DNA of 64,000 bases. Source: JACVRW01 sp963803245 (GTDB lineage Bacteria; Actinomycetota; Thermoleophilia; Solirubrobacterales; Thermoleophilaceae). Position 1 is the stretch's first letter; every line of letters starts with the position of its first letter. The notes beneath the pieces were generated by a model, which ran no database searches, was not told the DNA's origin, and worked only from the letters and a program-made list of their open reading frames with translations. The stretch is taken from assembly GCA_963803245.1 (NCBI GenBank), contig CAWDLI010000001.1, positions 62,001 through 126,000 on the forward strand. The letters are read 5' to 3'. The translations under genes and the position numbers were made by a program. Of this stretch, positions 62,807-64,000 are shown in pieces.

Positions 62807-63580
62807 ATGCGACTCGGCAAGTTCCTTGCACACGCGGGCGTGGCCTCACGCCGCGCGTCCGAGCGCCTGGTCGCGGAAGGGCGGGTGCGGGTCAACGGCG
62901 AGGCGGTGACCGATCCGGCCCGCGACGTGGACGAGCGGAGCGGCGTGACGGTCGACGGCCGTGCCGTCGCGGTCGAGCCGCTGGAGGTGCACGTGCTCAA
63001 CAAGCCCGCGGGCGTGGTCTCCACCGCCCAGGACACCCACGGTCGGCCGACGGTGGTCGAGCTCGTGAGATCGCACCGGCGCCTCTATCCGGTGGGACGG
63101 CTCGACGCCGACTCCACAGGCCTGATCCTCATGACCAACGACGGGGACCTCGCGGAGAAGCTCACGCATCCGCGCTACGGCATCGAGAAGGTCTACAGAG
63201 CGCGGATAGCGCCCGGCCGGGTGACTCCGCGGGCGCTCCAGGCGCTCCGCGACGGCGTGGAGCTGGAGGATGGGCGAACGGCGCCGGCACGCGTGCGGCA
63301 GGTCGGTCCCGGAGTGCTCGAGATAGTGCTCCGCGAGGGGCGCAAGCGGCAGGTGAGGCGCATGTGCGAGGCCGTCGGCCACCGGGTGACCGCGCTCGAG
63401 CGGGTGGCCTTCGGGCCGCTCGGGCTGCGCGGTCTGGAGCGCGGGCAGAGCCGCCTGCTGTCGCGCCGCGAGGTGGAGCGGCTGCGCACGGCCACGGAGC
63501 CCGCCGCCCCGCGTCGGGCGGGTCGCGGAGCCGCCCGCCCGGGCCGCCGCCCACGCGGATGGAAGAATCCCGCCGCGTGA
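62807..63580 (+). CDS. rluB: Pseudouridine synthase (RluB/RsuA family)
   Basis: A 257-residue pseudouridine synthase: S4 domain (~1-58, RLGKFLAHAGVASRRASERLVAEGRVRVNGEAV) and catalytic domain with NKPAGVVSTAQD and VGRLDADSTGLILMTNDG (catalytic Asp ~106), then EKVYRARI and EGRKRQVRRMCEAVGH. The basic Arg-rich tail is typical of actinobacterial RluB-like proteins. ATG 62807. Its stop overlaps the aroH start. Confidence 0.88.
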   Translation: MRLGKFLAHAGVASRRASERLVAEGRVRVNGEAVTDPARDVDERSGVTVDGRAVAVEPLEVHVLNKPAGVVSTAQDTHGRPTVVELVRSHRRLYPVGRLDADSTGLILMTNDGDLAEKLTHPRYGIEKVYRARIAPGRVTPRALQALRDGVELEDGRTAPARVRQVGPGVLEIVLREGRKRQVRRMCEAVGHRVTALERVAFGPLGLRGLERGQSRLLSRREVERLRTATEPAAPRRAGRGAARPGRRPRGWKNPAA

Positions 63581-63942
63581 GGCTCAGGGCGCTGCGTGGC
63601 GCGATCACCGTGGAGGAGAACGATGCCGACGCCATCGTGGGCGCGACGGAGGAGCTCGTGAGCGAGCTCATGGAGCGCAACCAGCTGAGCGCGGACGATC
63701 TGGTGAGCTGCATCTTCACCTGCACGGACGACCTCGACGCCGAGTTCCCGGCGCTCGCGGCACGGCGCCTGGGGCTCGACGGGGTGCCGCTTCTATGCGC
63801 CCGCGAGATCGACGTGCCCGGGGCGCTGCCGAGGGTGATCAGGCTGCTCGTGCACTGCTACGCGGAGCCGGCCAGCCCGGTGCGGCACGTGTACCTGCGT
63901 GAGGCCGTGTCGCTGCGGCGCGACCTCGAGGGCGCTCAGTGA
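63577..63942 (+). CDS. aroH: Chorismate mutase AroH
   Basis: A 121-residue AroH-fold chorismate mutase turning chorismate into prephenate for Phe/Tyr synthesis. RALRGAITVEENDADAIVGATEELVSELMERNQL, SCIFTCTDDLDAEFPALAARRLG, PLLCAREIDVPGALPRVIRLLVHC and VRHVYLREAVSLRRDL match B. subtilis-type AroH, including the active-site Arg and Cys. GTG 63577 overlaps the rluB stop (ATG 63559 adds six residues). The next gene starts at its stop. Confidence 0.92.
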   Translation: MRLRALRGAITVEENDADAIVGATEELVSELMERNQLSADDLVSCIFTCTDDLDAEFPALAARRLGLDGVPLLCAREIDVPGALPRVIRLLVHCYAEPASPVRHVYLREAVSLRRDLEGAQ

Positions 63943-64000
63943 GCCTCGAGTTCAACAGACGGGTGGGGGAGATCCCGGTCTACCCGGCGGCCGCCACATA
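63939..64000 (+). CDS. Aminotransferase (HisC-like), N-terminal fragment
   Basis: The first 20 codons of a gene cut by the right edge: VSLEFNRRVGEIPVYPAAAT. This N-terminus resembles PLP aminotransferases of the histidinol-phosphate/aromatic type, which fits its position after aroH. GTG 63939 overlaps the aroH stop. Too short to be sure. Confidence 0.5.
   Translation, partial: MSLEFNRRVGEIPVYPAAAT

Overview
This is a GC-rich (roughly 70 %) chromosomal segment of an actinobacterium, most likely class Thermoleophilia (Solirubrobacterales-like). Support: pervasive GTG and TTG starts with 1-11 nt gene overlaps, a resuscitation-promoting-factor gene behind a cyclic-di-AMP riboswitch, a secreted protein of the 'RLPSPAMVVACAALFTALGG' type that is common in that class, PKD surface proteins, and a classical dcw cell-wall/division cluster. 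I saw no rRNA, tRNA, CRISPR, prophage or IS element.

Layout. 0-8.3 kb: end of a PEP mutase/isocitrate-lyase family gene, an SDR, a nitroreductase, then a tight operon glpD-folP-metallophosphoesterase followed by a cyclic 2,3-diphosphoglycerate synthetase / 2-phosphoglycerate kinase pair, and a Rho-like protein whose ATPase site is degenerate. 8.3-13.4 kb: a secreted copper-type protein, a response regulator/histidine kinase/CpaB group, rpiA. 13.4-23.8 kb: lon, a second SDR, the riboswitch-controlled rpf gene, an MFS transporter, an M20 peptidase, a methyltransferase/oligoendopeptidase F pair, a secreted Thermoleophilia-type protein, a thioesterase. 23.8-26.7 kb: tadA-tadB-tadC. 26.9-51.1 kb: the dcw cluster mraZ-rsmH-ftsL-ftsI-murE-murF-mraY-murD-ftsW-murG-murC-murB-ftsQ-ftsZ, interrupted twice by minus-strand genes: an MshEN/coiled-coil protein between ftsI and murE, and a block of kinase-like, proline-rich and two PKD proteins between murG and murC. 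51.1-57 kb: a GNAT enzyme, the glycine cleavage genes gcvT-H-PA-PB, trpS. 57-64 kb: scpA-scpB, a PAS/EAL phosphodiesterase behind a structured leader, a LysR regulator, rlmN, rluB-like, aroH, and the start of a HisC-like aminotransferase.

How the genes work together. The dcw operon supplies peptidoglycan precursors and the divisome. Its promoter overlaps a ladder of MraZ boxes, and ftsZ also has its own promoter. Second-messenger control recurs: a c-di-AMP riboswitch before rpf, an EAL protein, and an MshEN fold (a c-di-GMP-binding family) inside dcw. A Tad/Flp-type pilus machine is split between cpaB at 12 kb and tadABC at 24-26.7 kb, with no pilin or prepilin peptidase visible.

Caution. 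At least ten genes, including the normally essential ftsW and murG, are broken by small shifts of reading frame. The density is highest at 38.8-42.3 kb. The simplest explanation is consensus indels in GC-rich runs, not real pseudogenes. Frameshifted genes are annotated here over their full inferred span.
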